Part shown: in pieces, positions 1-9,580 of the stretch
How positions within the stretch are numbered: the first letter of the stretch is position 1
Layout: each line of letters opens with the position of its first letter
Assembly: GCF_003853705.1 (NCBI RefSeq)
Contig: NZ_QTQI01000028.1
Location: 36,440-100,439 of the forward strand
Origin: Burkholderia sp. Bp8992
GTDB taxonomy: Bacteria; Pseudomonadota; Gammaproteobacteria; Burkholderiales; Burkholderiaceae
DNA length: 64,000 bases
Direction of reading: 5' to 3'
Translations under genes and position numbers: made by a program
The notes under the pieces: model-generated
The model's database searches: none
Told to the model about the DNA's origin: nothing
What the model saw: only the letters and a program-made list of their open reading frames with translations

Positions 1-130
<130 letters not shown>

Positions 131-315
131 TCAGTGCCGATCAAGCGAAAAAGGCGCGCTCGACGACTGCGGAGCACGCCTTGTGTAAGTCGGTGAAAAA
201 ACGGCTTATTTTAGCCGAAAAGGCTTACGACGGGCGGTATTTCGGACGCCGGGCCGCGCCACGGCCCGCCGGGCCGGCCCCGCGCAAGGCGACGCCGGCC
301 GGCAGCTGGCCGGGC

Positions 316-552
316 TCAGCGCCGCGCCGCCAGCGCGTCGCGCACCCGCGCGTCGTCGAACCGGTGGCGGCACACTTCCGCGCCGTCCAGCATCAGCACG
401 GGCACGTCCTCGTCGTAACGGGCGACCAGCGCCGCATCGGTATCGATGTCGACGTAATCGACCGCGACGCCGAATTCGGCCGCCACCGGCGCCAGTGCGT
501 CGCGCATGTCGTCGCACAGGTGGCACCAGCCGCGGCCGTAGAGCGTGAACAT
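316..552 (-). CDS. Glutaredoxin family thiol-disulfide protein
   Basis: A 78-residue thioredoxin-fold protein. It starts MFTLYGRGWCHLCDDM, so the redox motif CHLC sits at residues 10-13 as in the small glutaredoxin-like (DUF836) family. A conserved proline follows a valine (DVPVL), the usual cis-Pro position. An upstream ATG would add 19 residues with no fold character, and the chosen ATG at 552 fits family length. It lies 7 nt downstream of mucD, probably in the same transcript, and ahead of lepA. The actual substrate is unknown; the call is from motif and length. Confidence 0.85.
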   Translation of the reverse strand: MFTLYGRGWCHLCDDMRDALAPVAAEFGVAVDYVDIDTDAALVARYDEDVPVLMLDGAEVCRHRFDDARVRDALAARR

Positions 553-559
553 CGGCGCG

Positions 560-2062
560 TTACTTCTGCTGGCGCGGCCGCACGGGCACGAACTGCGTGT
601 TGTCGCCACGCCGCACGAGCACCGCGACCGCCTTCTGCGGATCGAGCTGTGCCGTCACGTCGGCGAACTGCTTCGCGCTCGTGATGTCGGTGTCGCCGAC
701 GCGCAGCACGATGTCGCCGCGCTGCAGGCCCGCACGGGCGGCCGGACCGTCGACGCCGTCGACCTGCACGCCGCCCTTCAGCTTCAGCGTCTTCAGCTGG
801 TCGGCCGTCAGGTCGCTGACCGTCAGGCCGAGCGAATTGGTCTGGCGCGGCTTCTGCGGCGTGTTCTTGCGCTGCTCGGCCTTCACCGTCGATTCGGCCG
901 GCGTTTCCGCGATCGTGATCGGCAGATCGCGTGCCTGACCCTTGCGCCACACGCTGACCGTCGCCTTCGTGCCGGGCTTCGTGTCGCCGACCATGCGCGG
1001 CAGGTCCGACGCCGCGTCGACCGAACGGCCGTTGAACTTCAGGATAATGTCGCCCGGCTGGATGCCCGCCTTGTCGGCCGGCCCGCCCGGCTCGACACTG
1101 CTGACGAGCGCGCCTTCGGCCTTCGGCAGCCCGATCGAATCGGCCACGTCCTTCGTCACCTCGCCGATCGCGACCGCGATCCGGCCGCGCGTGACCTTGC
1201 CGGTCGCCTTCAGCTGGTCGGCCACGCGCATCGCCTCGTCGATCGGAATCGCGAACGAGATGCCCATGAAGCCGCCGGTACGGCTGTAGATCTGCGAGTT
1301 GATGCCGATCACCTCGCCCTGCATGTTGATCAGCGGGCCGCCCGAGTTGCCGGGGTTCACGGCGACGTCGGTCTGGATGAACGGCAGGTAGTCGCCCGTG
1401 TTGCGGCTCTTCGAGCTGACGATGCCGGCCGTCACCGTGTTGTCGAGGCCGAACGGCGAACCGATCGCGACGACCCACTCGCCGACGCGCACCTTGTTCG
1501 AATCGCCGACCGCGACGACCGGCAGGTTCGATGCCTGGATCTTGACGACCGCGACGTCCGTGCGATCGTCGACGCCGATCAGCTTCGCCTTGAATTCGCG
1601 CTTGTCGGTCAGCGTCACGTAGATGGTGTCCGCATCGTCGACGACGTGCGCATTGGTCATCACGTAGCCGTCGGCCGACACGATGAAGCCCGAGCCCACG
1701 CCGCGGTTCTGCTCGGTGTCGGGCGGATTGTCCGGCGCCGGCGCGTTCTTCGGGTTGCTGCCGTTGCCGCCGCCGTTGCCGGGCGCCTGCGGCAGCGGAA
1801 TGCCGAAGAAGCGCCGGAAGAATTCCGACATGTCGCCGTTGTCGAACCCGGGCGGAAGCATGCCGCGCGGGCCGCTGCTCGTCGGCACGTTGGCGGTGGT
1901 CCGGATGTTCACGACGGCCGGTCCGACCTTTTCGACGAGGTCGGCGAAGTCGGGCAGGCTGGCGGCGGGAGCCGTCACTGCGAACGCGGTATGCGGCACG
2001 AGCGGCAGGCAGGCAGACAACGCCGCCGCCGCGAGCCATTTGCGCAGCGTGAGTTTCATCAT
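560..2062 (-). CDS. mucD: Periplasmic serine endoprotease of the DegP/MucD family
   Basis: HtrA-type protease that degrades misfolded envelope proteins. The 500-residue product has a signal peptide (about residues 1-28, ending AFA), a trypsin-like domain with catalytic His139 (TNAHV), Asp169 (RTDVAVV) and Ser240 (GNSGGP), and two PDZ domains after about residue 280. A Gly/Asn/Pro-rich loop lies at 94-118, where DegP-like proteins carry the LA loop. Two adjacent ATGs (2062, 2059) could serve as start. It is 16 nt downstream of mucB and part of the rpoE operon, which fits control by envelope stress. DegQ/DegP are the closest alternative names. Confidence 0.95.
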   Translation of the reverse strand: MMKLTLRKWLAAAALSACLPLVPHTAFAVTAPAASLPDFADLVEKVGPAVVNIRTTANVPTSSGPRGMLPPGFDNGDMSEFFRRFFGIPLPQAPGNGGGNGSNPKNAPAPDNPPDTEQNRGVGSGFIVSADGYVMTNAHVVDDADTIYVTLTDKREFKAKLIGVDDRTDVAVVKIQASNLPVVAVGDSNKVRVGEWVVAIGSPFGLDNTVTAGIVSSKSRNTGDYLPFIQTDVAVNPGNSGGPLINMQGEVIGINSQIYSRTGGFMGISFAIPIDEAMRVADQLKATGKVTRGRIAVAIGEVTKDVADSIGLPKAEGALVSSVEPGGPADKAGIQPGDIILKFNGRSVDAASDLPRMVGDTKPGTKATVSVWRKGQARDLPITIAETPAESTVKAEQRKNTPQKPRQTNSLGLTVSDLTADQLKTLKLKGGVQVDGVDGPAARAGLQRGDIVLRVGDTDITSAKQFADVTAQLDPQKAVAVLVRRGDNTQFVPVRPRQQK

Positions 2063-2078
2063 GTCGGAAGCCGTAGCG

Positions 2079-3131
2079 TTACTTGGAAGCCTTGTATTCT
2101 ATGGCAGACGCAAACTGCTGCAACGTCGCCGGCGGCACTTCGCCGAGCACGGTGATCCAGTAGTCGCCGCGGCGCTTCACGAGAACGTTCGTTGCACCGG
2201 TGCTGCCCGCGCCTTCCTTGCGCGTATTCTTTTCGGCCGGCTCGATGAAAACCGAGATCGTCGCGAGGCCGTCGGTGAAGACGGCCTGATCGACCGCGAT
2301 CGGCGGCTCGCCCGCGTCGCGCGCAGCCATCGGCCGGCGCACTTCACGAATCTTCTGGAAGCCGGCCACACTCGGTGCGAGCTGCCAGCCCTGCGCTTCC
2401 ATGTCGACCGTCGCGACCGGCGGGCGCACGACCGTCCAGCCGCTCAGGTTGCGCATGCCGGCCGCGATCGCGGCCTTGTCGCCGCTCGCGCCGCCCGCCT
2501 GCAGCTGGGAGAACGCAATCTGCTCGAGCACGTGATCGTTCGCATCGAGCGTCTGCGAACGCAGCAGCAGCCCGGTGCGCGCGTCGGCCCACAGCTTGTA
2601 CGTGAAGCGGTATGCATCCTTCGGCACGAGCTCGACGACCTGCGCGTCGATCCCGGCCACGCGGTCCTTGCCGAGCGACTTCGCGTCGTAGACGGACATC
2701 ACGTGCTCGCCGCTCGCACCGAGCAGCGCGGGGAACGAGTCGCGCGTCTGACGGCGCTCGACCACGCACAGCTTGCGCTCGGGCACGAACGTGTACAGCT
2801 CGTCGTTGTGCCGCAGCAGCTTGCGCGGCTTGCCGTCGAGCGTCTCGATCCGCTCGAATTCACCGTCGCGGGACGCGACGTGCGCGATGCGCGACGACTG
2901 GACATACCCGCCGCGCTGGTAGACGAACGTGCCTTCGTAGCTCTGCTGCTGCGCCGCCTGCTGGACGCGGTCGAGCCAGTCTGCCGCGCCCTTGCGGGTC
3001 GCGACGGGATCGTCCGGTTGCTGGGCGCTGGCAGGAAGGGATTGAACGGACAACAGGGCGGCTGCGCAAAGCAGGAGGGCCGGCAGCCGCTTCCATCCGG
3101 AGATGGCGTGATTCAACTGCAATGTCCGCAT
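2079..3131 (-). CDS. mucB: Sigma-E regulatory protein MucB/RseB
   Basis: Periplasmic lipid-sensing partner that binds the anti-sigma factor RseA and shields it from proteolysis. The product is 350 residues, with an N-terminal signal peptide ending near residue 36 (PASAQ) and the family pattern WLDRVQQAAQ..YEGTFVYQRG, followed by a second globular domain. It lies only 5 nt downstream of rseA and 16 nt upstream of mucD, so the anti-sigma pair and the protease are translated from one message. Length and order match the MucB/RseB family well. Confidence 0.93.
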   Translation of the reverse strand: MRTLQLNHAISGWKRLPALLLCAAALLSVQSLPASAQQPDDPVATRKGAADWLDRVQQAAQQQSYEGTFVYQRGGYVQSSRIAHVASRDGEFERIETLDGKPRKLLRHNDELYTFVPERKLCVVERRQTRDSFPALLGASGEHVMSVYDAKSLGKDRVAGIDAQVVELVPKDAYRFTYKLWADARTGLLLRSQTLDANDHVLEQIAFSQLQAGGASGDKAAIAAGMRNLSGWTVVRPPVATVDMEAQGWQLAPSVAGFQKIREVRRPMAARDAGEPPIAVDQAVFTDGLATISVFIEPAEKNTRKEGAGSTGATNVLVKRRGDYWITVLGEVPPATLQQFASAIEYKASK

Positions 3132-3136
3132 CGGGT

Positions 3137-3754
3137 TTATTGGCCTGGCGTGGTGGTCACGGCTGCGCGGATCAGCGGCATCGAACCCGTGACGACGGGC
3201 TGCTGCGCGAATTGCTGGTGCGCTTCAAGATATTGGTCGAGGCTCGCGTCGCGAATGATGTTGACGTCCTGCAGACCCGGCTGGGCCGATGCCTGCGCCA
3301 CCGTCACGCGCTGCAGGTTGCCGCCCTGCTGCGCACCGGCCGACGCGACCTGGACGGCGCCCGGGGCACCGGCCGTCTGCATCTGCGGGACGACGATCCA
3401 CGTCAGCGTGGCCGCCGCGGCCGCGACCGCGAATGCAGGCACGACGCGCCGGCGCAGCGACAGCAGCTTGCGCGCGACCGGCGCGGCCGCTGGCGCGAGC
3501 AGGTGCGGCTCGCTTTCGAGCGCAGCCGACATGCGTGCGGTGAACGCGACGCTCAGCGCGGGCGACAGCGCGAGCTCGTCCGAGCGCAGCGCATCGCCGA
3601 TCAGGTGGTAATGGGCCCACGCAGCGCGATCCGCGCGGTCGAGCTCAGCCAGAAACTGCCCGTGTTCCGGGCCATCGAACATTTCGCCGTCGACCAGCGC
3701 GGAAAGGCGCTCGCCGCGCGAGCACGCTTGCGATTGCGTATTGACCGACCCCAT
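3137..3754 (-). CDS. rseA: Anti-sigma-E factor RseA (MucA type)
   Basis: Inner-membrane anti-sigma factor that holds RpoE inactive. From the ATG at 3754 it is 205 residues. The N-terminal RseA_N domain (GERLSALVDGEMFD, then WAHYHLIGDALRS) binds the sigma factor, one membrane segment follows (about VVPAFAVAAAAATLTWIVV), and a periplasmic Ala/Gln-rich tail ends the protein. I chose 3754 because GGGGAG precedes it at good spacing; ATG at 3766 and GTG at 3775 are in frame. It is 86 nt downstream of rpoE and is followed after 5 nt by mucB. Confidence 0.92.
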   Translation of the reverse strand: MGSVNTQSQACSRGERLSALVDGEMFDGPEHGQFLAELDRADRAAWAHYHLIGDALRSDELALSPALSVAFTARMSAALESEPHLLAPAAAPVARKLLSLRRRVVPAFAVAAAAATLTWIVVPQMQTAGAPGAVQVASAGAQQGGNLQRVTVAQASAQPGLQDVNIIRDASLDQYLEAHQQFAQQPVVTGSMPLIRAAVTTTPGQ

Positions 3755-3840
3755 GATGCTCCCCATCTTGCACACCCCGTCGTGACTTCACGACTCTAAC
3801 CGTAACTAGACCCCGACCCGCGTCGTTCCACCCTTGGCGC

Positions 3841-4440
3841 TTACCAGCGCTTGCCTTCGGGCGTATCGAGCAGCGGACGCAATTTGGCAGCGATTGCTTC
3901 GCGCGCACGGAAGATCCGCGACCGGACCGTCCCGATCGGACAGCCCATCATTTCCGCGATCTCTTCGTAGCTCAGGCCCTCGATCTCGCGCAGCGTGATT
4001 GCCTGGCGCAGTTCTTCGGGCAGCAGAGCCATTGCAGCGTTGACCGTCTCGGCAATCTGCTTGCTCATCAACATCGACTCAGGCGTGTTGATATCCCTTA
4101 GTTGGTCTGCATCGGAGAAAGTTTCCGCTTCCTCCGCATCGGCCTCGGTCGAAGTCGGCGCCCGGCGGCCTTGCGTCGCAAGGTAGTTCTTCGCCGTGTT
4201 GACGGCAATTCGGTACAACCACGTATAGAACGCCGATTCGCCGCGAAATTGCGGCAGCGCACGATACGCCTTGATGAACGCGTCCTGGGCCACATCCTCG
4301 ACCTCGGCGGGATCCCGCACGAGGCGCGAGATCAGCCGAATGATCTTCCGGTGGTATTTGGAGACCAGGAGTTCGAACGCCGCCTTGTCGCCCTTCTGTA
4401 CGCGCTCGACCAGAGCCTGATCGATTTCTTTTTCACTCAC
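3841..4440 (-). CDS. rpoE: RNA polymerase sigma factor RpoE (AlgU, ECF sigma-24)
   Basis: Extracytoplasmic-function sigma factor directing the envelope-stress regulon. The 199-residue product has region 2 (KYHRKIIRLISRLVRDPAEVEDVAQDAF) split as usual around the DVAQ motif, and region 4 with a helix-turn-helix (SYEEIAEMMGCPIGTVRSRI). The start is a GTG at 4440 without a strong ribosome site. It heads the rseA-mucB-mucD set but is also colinear with the fatty-acid genes upstream, 91 nt after the YgfX-like gene, so both its own promoter and read-through are possible. I could not identify a convincing sigma-E promoter in the gap. Confidence 0.96.
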   Translation of the reverse strand: MSEKEIDQALVERVQKGDKAAFELLVSKYHRKIIRLISRLVRDPAEVEDVAQDAFIKAYRALPQFRGESAFYTWLYRIAVNTAKNYLATQGRRAPTSTEADAEEAETFSDADQLRDINTPESMLMSKQIAETVNAAMALLPEELRQAITLREIEGLSYEEIAEMMGCPIGTVRSRIFRAREAIAAKLRPLLDTPEGKRW

Positions 4441-4531
4441 CTGACAAATCCGTTAACTAGGGATGCAACGCGGAGCGTTATTGTAGCGTTCCGGCGCCGG
4501 CCGCTGGTTACGGTCGGTAACCATGCCGCCG

Positions 4532-4996
4532 TCATGCCCGCCCCGCCGCGCCCGCGGTTCTCGCCAGCACGGACAGCGCGCTGAACGATGCCGCGTCGAG
4601 CGCATCGGCCGGAATCAGCAGCGGCCGGGCCCGCCGGGCGCCCTGCCCGACCGACAGCACCAGCAGCAGGCTGCTCCAGTGCGCATGGCCCGTCACGCGG
4701 CCGCGGGCCAGCAACCGCCCGGTGCGGCCAAACGCCGCAATCTCCCCGAACGCATCGATCCGCAGCTCGGCCGGCAACCGGCGGGCACAAGCCCGCGCCG
4801 CGCATACGGCCAGCAGGGCGGCCGTCACGGCCGACACGCCTGCGCCGGCGGCAGCGCCCGCGCGCGGCGCCCAGAACAGGTATGCCGACGCGGCAGCCGA
4901 CGCGACGAATGCGGCCAGCAGGAGATACGACACGGCCGAGGCCCGCAACGCAAAGCGCTGCGGACGCCCGGCCGGAGCATCGAATGGACTCGTCAA
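4532..4996 (-). CDS. YgfX (CptA)-like membrane protein
   Basis: A 154-residue protein with two hydrophobic stretches near residues 22-43 and 48-68, then a soluble tail. The tail resembles the YgfX/CptA family: a strand-rich segment (RIDAFGEIAAFGRTG..ARGRV), then LLLVLSVG and the ending LLIPADALDAASFSALSVLAR. In Escherichia coli YgfX is described as a membrane partner of SdhE (YgfY) and as a division/cytoskeleton inhibitor. No sdhE is next to it here. The start is a TTG at 4996, 11 nt after the fabF stop, suggesting coupled translation. Family assignment is by remembered pattern only. Confidence 0.6.
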   Translation of the reverse strand: MTSPFDAPAGRPQRFALRASAVSYLLLAAFVASAAASAYLFWAPRAGAAAGAGVSAVTAALLAVCAARACARRLPAELRIDAFGEIAAFGRTGRLLARGRVTGHAHWSSLLLVLSVGQGARRARPLLIPADALDAASFSALSVLARTAGAAGRA

Positions 4997-5007
4997 GCGA
5001 TTCGACG

Positions 5008-6240
5008 TCAGACGCGCTTGAACACCAGCGTGCCGTTGGTCCCGCCGAAGCCGAAGTTGTTCTTCACGGCGACGTCGATCTTCATGTCACGCGCGGTGTT
5101 CGCGCAGTAATCGAGATCGCACTCGGGGTCCTGGTTGAAGATGTTGATGGTCGGCGGCGACACGTTGTTGTGCAGCGCCAGCACCGTGAACACCGATTCG
5201 AGGCCGCCCGCGCCACCCAGCAGGTGGCCCGTCATCGACTTCGTGGAGTTGACCACCATCTTGTACGCGTGCTCGCCGAAGGCCGCCTTCACCGCGTCGG
5301 ACTCGTTCTTGTCGCCCAGCGGCGTCGACGTGCCATGCGCGTTCAGGTACTGGACCTCGTCGGGGTTCACGCCGGCGTCGCGCAGTGCCGCGACCATGCA
5401 GCGGCGCGGGCCGTCCATGTTCGGCGCGGTCATGTGGTACGCGTCGCCCGTCATGCCGAAGCCCGAGACTTCCGCGTAGATCTTCGCGCCGCGCGCCTTC
5501 GCCGCCTCGTACTCCTCGAGCACCATCACGCCGGAACCCTCGCCCAGCACGAAGCCGTCGCGGTCCTTGTCCCACGGACGCGACGCGGTAGCCGGATCGT
5601 CGTTGCGGGTCGACAGCGCGCGTGCTGCCGCGAAACCGCCGATGCCGAGCGGCGACACCGTCGATTCGGCGCCGCCCGCGACCATCACGTCGGCGTCGCC
5701 GGCCTGGATCAGGCGCGCGGCGAGGCCGATGCTGTGCAGGCCGGTCGTGCAGGCCGTCACGGCCGCGAGGTTCGGGCCCTTCAGGCCGAACATGATGCTC
5801 AGGTGGCCCGAGATCATGTTGATGATCGAACCCGGCACGAAGAACGGCGAAATCCGGCGCGCGCCGCGATCGACGTAGGTCTGGTGCGTATCTTCGATCA
5901 TCGGCAGGCCGCCGATGCCGGAACCGACCAGCACGCCGATGCGTTCCGCATTGGCTTCAGTCACTTCCAGCCCGCTGTCCCGGAAGGCCTGGACGCCGGC
6001 GGCGATGCCGTAATGGATGAACGTATCCATGTTCCGGGCTTCCTTCGCCGGGATGTACTCCTCGGCGCTGAAACCCTTCACTTCGCCCGCGAAATGGCAG
6101 GCGAGGTTCGACGCATCGAACTTCGTGACGGTGGCGATGCCGGACTTGCCGGCGACGAGATTGGCCCAGCCGTCGGCAACACTATTGCCAACAGGCGAAA
6201 TCAGCCCCAGGCCTGTAACGACAACACGACGGCGGCTCAC
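5008..6240 (-). CDS. fabF: 3-oxoacyl-ACP synthase II (FabF)
   Basis: Condensing enzyme that extends acyl-ACP with malonyl-ACP in fatty-acid elongation. The 410-residue product starts with GTG at 6240 ([13 protein letters not shown]), with AGAGGT before it; longer in-frame starts exist but lack this site. Catalytic Cys164 lies in VTACTTGLH, and the two active-site histidines lie in NAHGTST and [11 protein letters not shown]. It ends in the glycine-rich [12 protein letters not shown] motif. It is separated from acpP by 164 nt containing a hairpin, and is followed after 11 nt by the YgfX-like gene. Confidence 0.97.
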   Translation of the reverse strand: MSRRRVVVTGLGLISPVGNSVADGWANLVAGKSGIATVTKFDASNLACHFAGEVKGFSAEEYIPAKEARNMDTFIHYGIAAGVQAFRDSGLEVTEANAERIGVLVGSGIGGLPMIEDTHQTYVDRGARRISPFFVPGSIINMISGHLSIMFGLKGPNLAAVTACTTGLHSIGLAARLIQAGDADVMVAGGAESTVSPLGIGGFAAARALSTRNDDPATASRPWDKDRDGFVLGEGSGVMVLEEYEAAKARGAKIYAEVSGFGMTGDAYHMTAPNMDGPRRCMVAALRDAGVNPDEVQYLNAHGTSTPLGDKNESDAVKAAFGEHAYKMVVNSTKSMTGHLLGGAGGLESVFTVLALHNNVSPPTINIFNQDPECDLDYCANTARDMKIDVAVKNNFGFGGTNGTLVFKRV

Positions 6241-6278
6241 GGTAACCTCTTTTCCATTATTGGATGACAAAAACAAAA

Positions 6279-6319
6279 GCCACAGTGGCCACAGGAACCA
6301 GCCCTGCGAGCCCTGTGGC
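6279..6319 (-). terminator. Hairpin with U-rich tail between acpP and fabF (possible attenuator)
   Basis: Read on the minus strand, GCCACAGG (6319-6312) can pair with CCTGTGGC (6295-6288) or, through GCCACAG, with CTGTGGC (6285-6279), which is followed by TTTTGTTTTTG. The two competing 3' arms and the U-rich tail suggest a partial terminator that lowers fabF relative to acpP. The first stem has a long loop, so strength is uncertain. Confidence 0.5.
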
Positions 6320-6404
6320 TGTTAGTCCGTCCGGCGCGAAGCCGGCAGGATGGCGCGTCAATCGCGAAGATCGCGGCGACGTGGCGGACAAGCGCGAAAG
6401 GCGC

Positions 6405-6644
6405 TTACGCCTTGACGTTTGCGCGAGCGTAGTCGATCGCTTGCTGAACGGTCGTGATCTTCTCTGCTTCTTCGTCCGGGATTTCCATGCCGAACTCGTC
6501 TTCCAGAGCCATCACCAGCTCGACCGTATCGAGCGAGTCGGCGCCCAGATCGTTCACGAACGAAGCTTCGTTCTTGATCTCGGCTTCCGCGACGCCCAGT
6601 TGTTCAGCGACGATCTTCTTGACACGTTGTTCGATGTTGTCCAT
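6405..6644 (-). CDS. acpP: Acyl carrier protein
   Basis: Small acidic carrier of acyl chains, 79 residues. The phosphopantetheine site is Ser37 in [10 protein letters not shown], and the sequence is near-identical in pattern to other proteobacterial AcpP ([24 protein letters not shown]). The ATG at 6644 has a strong CGGAGGGG ribosome site two nucleotides upstream, in line with its need for high expression. It sits between fabG and fabF as in most proteobacteria. Confidence 0.98.
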
Positions 6645-6788
6645 TACCCCTCCGAGGGAAAGTTCAGATTTACAAGTGCGCGCATTTTATCAGGTTTGCT
6701 GACGCCAAAACGCGCGTTGGCTTGATGGTCGATCAAGCGCCGATCCGCCTGAAAATCGGGATACGGCGCGGATGGTAAACGAAAACCG

Positions 6789-7538
6789 TTACGACATGTA
6801 CATGCCGCCGTTCACGTGCAGCGTCGTGCCGGTGATATAACCGGCCTGCGGCGATGCGAGGAACGCGACGGCATGGGCGATGTCTTCCGGGCTGCCGAGG
6901 CGGCCGAGCGGAATCTGGGTCTTGAGCGCGGCCTGCTGTTCTTCCGGCAGCGTCTTCGTCATGTCGGTATCGATGAAGCCCGGCGCGACGCAGTTCACGG
7001 TGATGCCGCGGCTGCCGATCTCGCGCGCGAGCGCACGCGTCATGCCCGCCACGCCGGCCTTCGCGGCCGCGTAGTTGACCTGACCCGGGTTGCCGGCCGA
7101 ACCGACCACCGACGTGATGTTGATGATACGGCCGCCGCGCGCCTTCATCATCGGGCGCAGCACCGCGCGCGACAGGCGGAACACCGACTTCAGGTTGGTG
7201 TCGATCACCGCGTCCCAGTCCTCGTCCTTCATCCGCATCGCGAGCTGGTCCTGCGTGATGCCCGCGTTGTTGACGAGCACGTTCAGCGCGCCGAATTCCT
7301 TCACGGTCGCATCGATCAGCGCCTCGGCGGCGGCTGCGTCGTTGACGTTCAGCACCGCGCCGCGGCCCGTGACGCCCGCTTCCGCGAATGCCGCGGTGAT
7401 CGCGGCGGCGCCCGCTTCGCTCGTCGCCGTGCCGATCACCGTCGCGCCCAGGCGCGCGAGTTCGAGCGCGATCGAACGGCCGATGCCGCGCGACGCGCCG
7501 GTCACGATCGCGACCTGTTTATCGAGAGTCTTGTCCAT
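6789..7538 (-). CDS. fabG: 3-oxoacyl-ACP reductase (FabG)
   Basis: NADPH-dependent short-chain dehydrogenase for the first reduction in fatty-acid elongation. The 249 residues show the cofactor motif TGASRGIG (13-20), NNAG (90-93), and the catalytic set Asn114, Ser143, Tyr156 and Lys160 (ITSVVG..NYAAAK). The C terminus TTLHVNGGMYMS is typical of FabG. It lies 36 nt after fabD and 144 nt before acpP; the latter gap may hold an extra promoter for acpP, but I see no clear one. Confidence 0.97.
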   Translation of the reverse strand: MDKTLDKQVAIVTGASRGIGRSIALELARLGATVIGTATSEAGAAAITAAFAEAGVTGRGAVLNVNDAAAAEALIDATVKEFGALNVLVNNAGITQDQLAMRMKDEDWDAVIDTNLKSVFRLSRAVLRPMMKARGGRIINITSVVGSAGNPGQVNYAAAKAGVAGMTRALAREIGSRGITVNCVAPGFIDTDMTKTLPEEQQAALKTQIPLGRLGSPEDIAHAVAFLASPQAGYITGTTLHVNGGMYMS

Positions 7539-7574
7539 GAATCGAATATCCGTTTCTTGGGAAAAGGCGCCGCG

Positions 7575-8507
7575 TCAGGCGGTCACCAGCTTGAGCGCTT
7601 CGTCGAGCGACGCCGGATCGAACACCGACGCACCCGTCAGGTTGCCGTCGATGCGCTTCGTCAGGCCGGTGAGCACCTTGCCCGGACCGCATTCGATCAC
7701 GTGCGTGACGCCGGTACCGGCGATGTGCTGCACGCACTCGACCCAGCGCACCGGGCCGGCGGCCTGGCGCACCAGCGCGTCCTTGATCGCGGCCGGATCG
7801 CTGATCACGGCCACGTCGATGTTGTTCACGACCGGAATCTGCGGCGCCTTCACGTCGACGTTCGCGAGATAGTCGCGCAGCTGGTCCGACGCCGGCTTGA
7901 GCAGCGACGAATGGAACGGCGCCGACACCGGCAGCGGCAGCGCGCGCTTCGCGCCCTTCGCCTTCGCGATCTCGCATGCCTTTTCGACCGCGGCCTTGCT
8001 GCCTGCGATCACGACCTGCGCGGGCGCATTGAAGTTCACCGCTTCGACGACGCCCGCTTCCGCAGCCTCGGCGCACACCGCGCGCACCGTATCGTCGTCG
8101 AGGCCCAGGATCGCGGCCATGCCGCCCTGGCCGACCGGCACGGCCGTCTGCATCGCCTGCGCACGGAAGCGCACGAGCGGCACGGCGTCCTTGAACGCGA
8201 GCGCACCCGCGGCGACGAGCGCCGTATATTCGCCGAGGCTGTGGCCGGCGACGATCGACGGCGCCGGACCGCCTGCCTGCTGCCACGCGCGGTAGCACGC
8301 ATAGGCGGCCGTCAGCATCACGGGCTGCGTATTGGTGGTCAGGTTCAGCTCTTCGGCCGGGCCTTCGGCGATCAGCTTGCCGAGATCCTGATTGAGTGCA
8401 TCGGACGCTTCCTGAAGCGTCTCGCGCACGACGGCCAGATCGGCGAATGCGTTGAGCATGCCGATTGCCTGCGAGCCCTGCCCCGGAAAAACGAATGCAA
8501 ATTTCAT
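7575..8507 (-). CDS. fabD: Malonyl-CoA:ACP transacylase (FabD)
   Basis: Loads malonyl groups onto ACP. From the ATG at 8507 (MKFAFVFPGQGSQ) it is 310 residues, the usual family length; GGGGAC precedes this ATG, so the longer in-frame start at 8543 is unlikely. The nucleophile is Ser90 in GHSLGEYTALV; the partner His is in the segment VSAPFHSSLL. It lies between fabH and fabG in the classic fabHDG order. Confidence 0.97.
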   Translation of the reverse strand: MKFAFVFPGQGSQAIGMLNAFADLAVVRETLQEASDALNQDLGKLIAEGPAEELNLTTNTQPVMLTAAYACYRAWQQAGGPAPSIVAGHSLGEYTALVAAGALAFKDAVPLVRFRAQAMQTAVPVGQGGMAAILGLDDDTVRAVCAEAAEAGVVEAVNFNAPAQVVIAGSKAAVEKACEIAKAKGAKRALPLPVSAPFHSSLLKPASDQLRDYLANVDVKAPQIPVVNNIDVAVISDPAAIKDALVRQAAGPVRWVECVQHIAGTGVTHVIECGPGKVLTGLTKRIDGNLTGASVFDPASLDEALKLVTA

Positions 8508-8590
8508 ATCGTCCCCAATTGAATCGATTCGGACGGCGCGCACGAACGGCGCGCCGATGGGATCCGCGCGCAGCGGTCGCGCGCCGCGGA

Positions 8591-9580
8591 TCAGAAGCGG
8601 AAGACCGACGCGCCCCAGGTGAAGCCGCCGCCGACGCCTTCGATCAGCACGTGCTGGCCACGCTGGATGCGACCGTCGCGCACCGCGGTATCGAGCGCCA
8701 GCGGGATCGACGCGGCCGACGTGTTGCCGTGCTGGTCGACCGTCACGACCATGCGCTCCTGCGGCAGGCCGAGCTTGCGGCAGGTACTGGTCATGATGCG
8801 GATGTTGGCCTGGTGCGGAATCAGCCAGTCGATCTGCTCGGGCGCGAGATTCGCCTTCGCGAGCGCCTCGATCGCGACCTTTTCGAGCACGTTGACCGCG
8901 AGCTTGAACACGGCCTGCCCGTCCATGTACAGGAACGCGCTGCCCTCGATCACGCCGCGGTTGACGTTACCCGGCGTGCAGAGGATGTGCGAATAGCTGC
9001 CGTCCGCATGCAGCGCGCTGCCGAGCACGCCCGGCTCTTCCGATGCGGACAGGATCACCGCGCCCGCGCCGTCGCCGAACAGCACGCAGGTCGTGCGGTC
9101 CTTGAAGTCGAGAATGCGCGAGAACGTCTCCGCACCGACCACGAGCGCCGTACGGTGCTGGCCGCTGCGGATGAAGCTGTCGGCCGTCGCCATGGCATAT
9201 GCGAAGCCCGAACACACGGCCTGCACGTCGAATGCCGCGCCGCCGTTCTTGATGCCGAGCTTGTTCTGCAGCAGGCACGCGGTGCTCGGGAACACGAAAT
9301 CGGGGGTCGAAGTCGCGACGATGATCAGGTCGATCGACTGCGGATCGACACCGGCCGCCTCGATCGCACGACGCGACGCCTCGAGCGCGAGATCGCTCGT
9401 CGTGACGTCCGGTGCGGCGAAATGGCGCGCATGGATGCCCGTGCGCGCAACGATCCACTCATCGCTCGTCTCGATGCCTTCCTTCGCAAGACGATCGGCC
9501 AGCTGCTGGTTCGTGACGCGGTCGGGCGGCAGGTAGCTGCCCGTGCCGAGCACGCGGGAATAGAGAGTCGATTGGGCCAT
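8591..9580 (-). CDS. fabH: 3-oxoacyl-ACP synthase III (FabH)
   Basis: Initiates fatty-acid synthesis by condensing acetyl-CoA with malonyl-ACP. The 329-residue protein has catalytic Cys123 ([11 protein letters not shown]), His in IPHQANIRI and Asn in HGNTSAAS. The C terminus [14 protein letters not shown] is characteristic. Its ATG directly abuts the plsX stop codon (9581-9583), so translation is coupled, as in many proteobacteria. Confidence 0.97.
   Translation of the reverse strand: MAQSTLYSRVLGTGSYLPPDRVTNQQLADRLAKEGIETSDEWIVARTGIHARHFAAPDVTTSDLALEASRRAIEAAGVDPQSIDLIIVATSTPDFVFPSTACLLQNKLGIKNGGAAFDVQAVCSGFAYAMATADSFIRSGQHRTALVVGAETFSRILDFKDRTTCVLFGDGAGAVILSASEEPGVLGSALHADGSYSHILCTPGNVNRGVIEGSAFLYMDGQAVFKLAVNVLEKVAIEALAKANLAPEQIDWLIPHQANIRIMTSTCRKLGLPQERMVVTVDQHGNTSAASIPLALDTAVRDGRIQRGQHVLIEGVGGGFTWGASVFRF

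Noticed and set aside
4441-4531. Possible sigma-E promoter (GGAACG ... TCCCTA) ahead of rpoE
   Set aside because: The spacing between the two motifs is about 23 nt, too long for an ECF sigma-E promoter.
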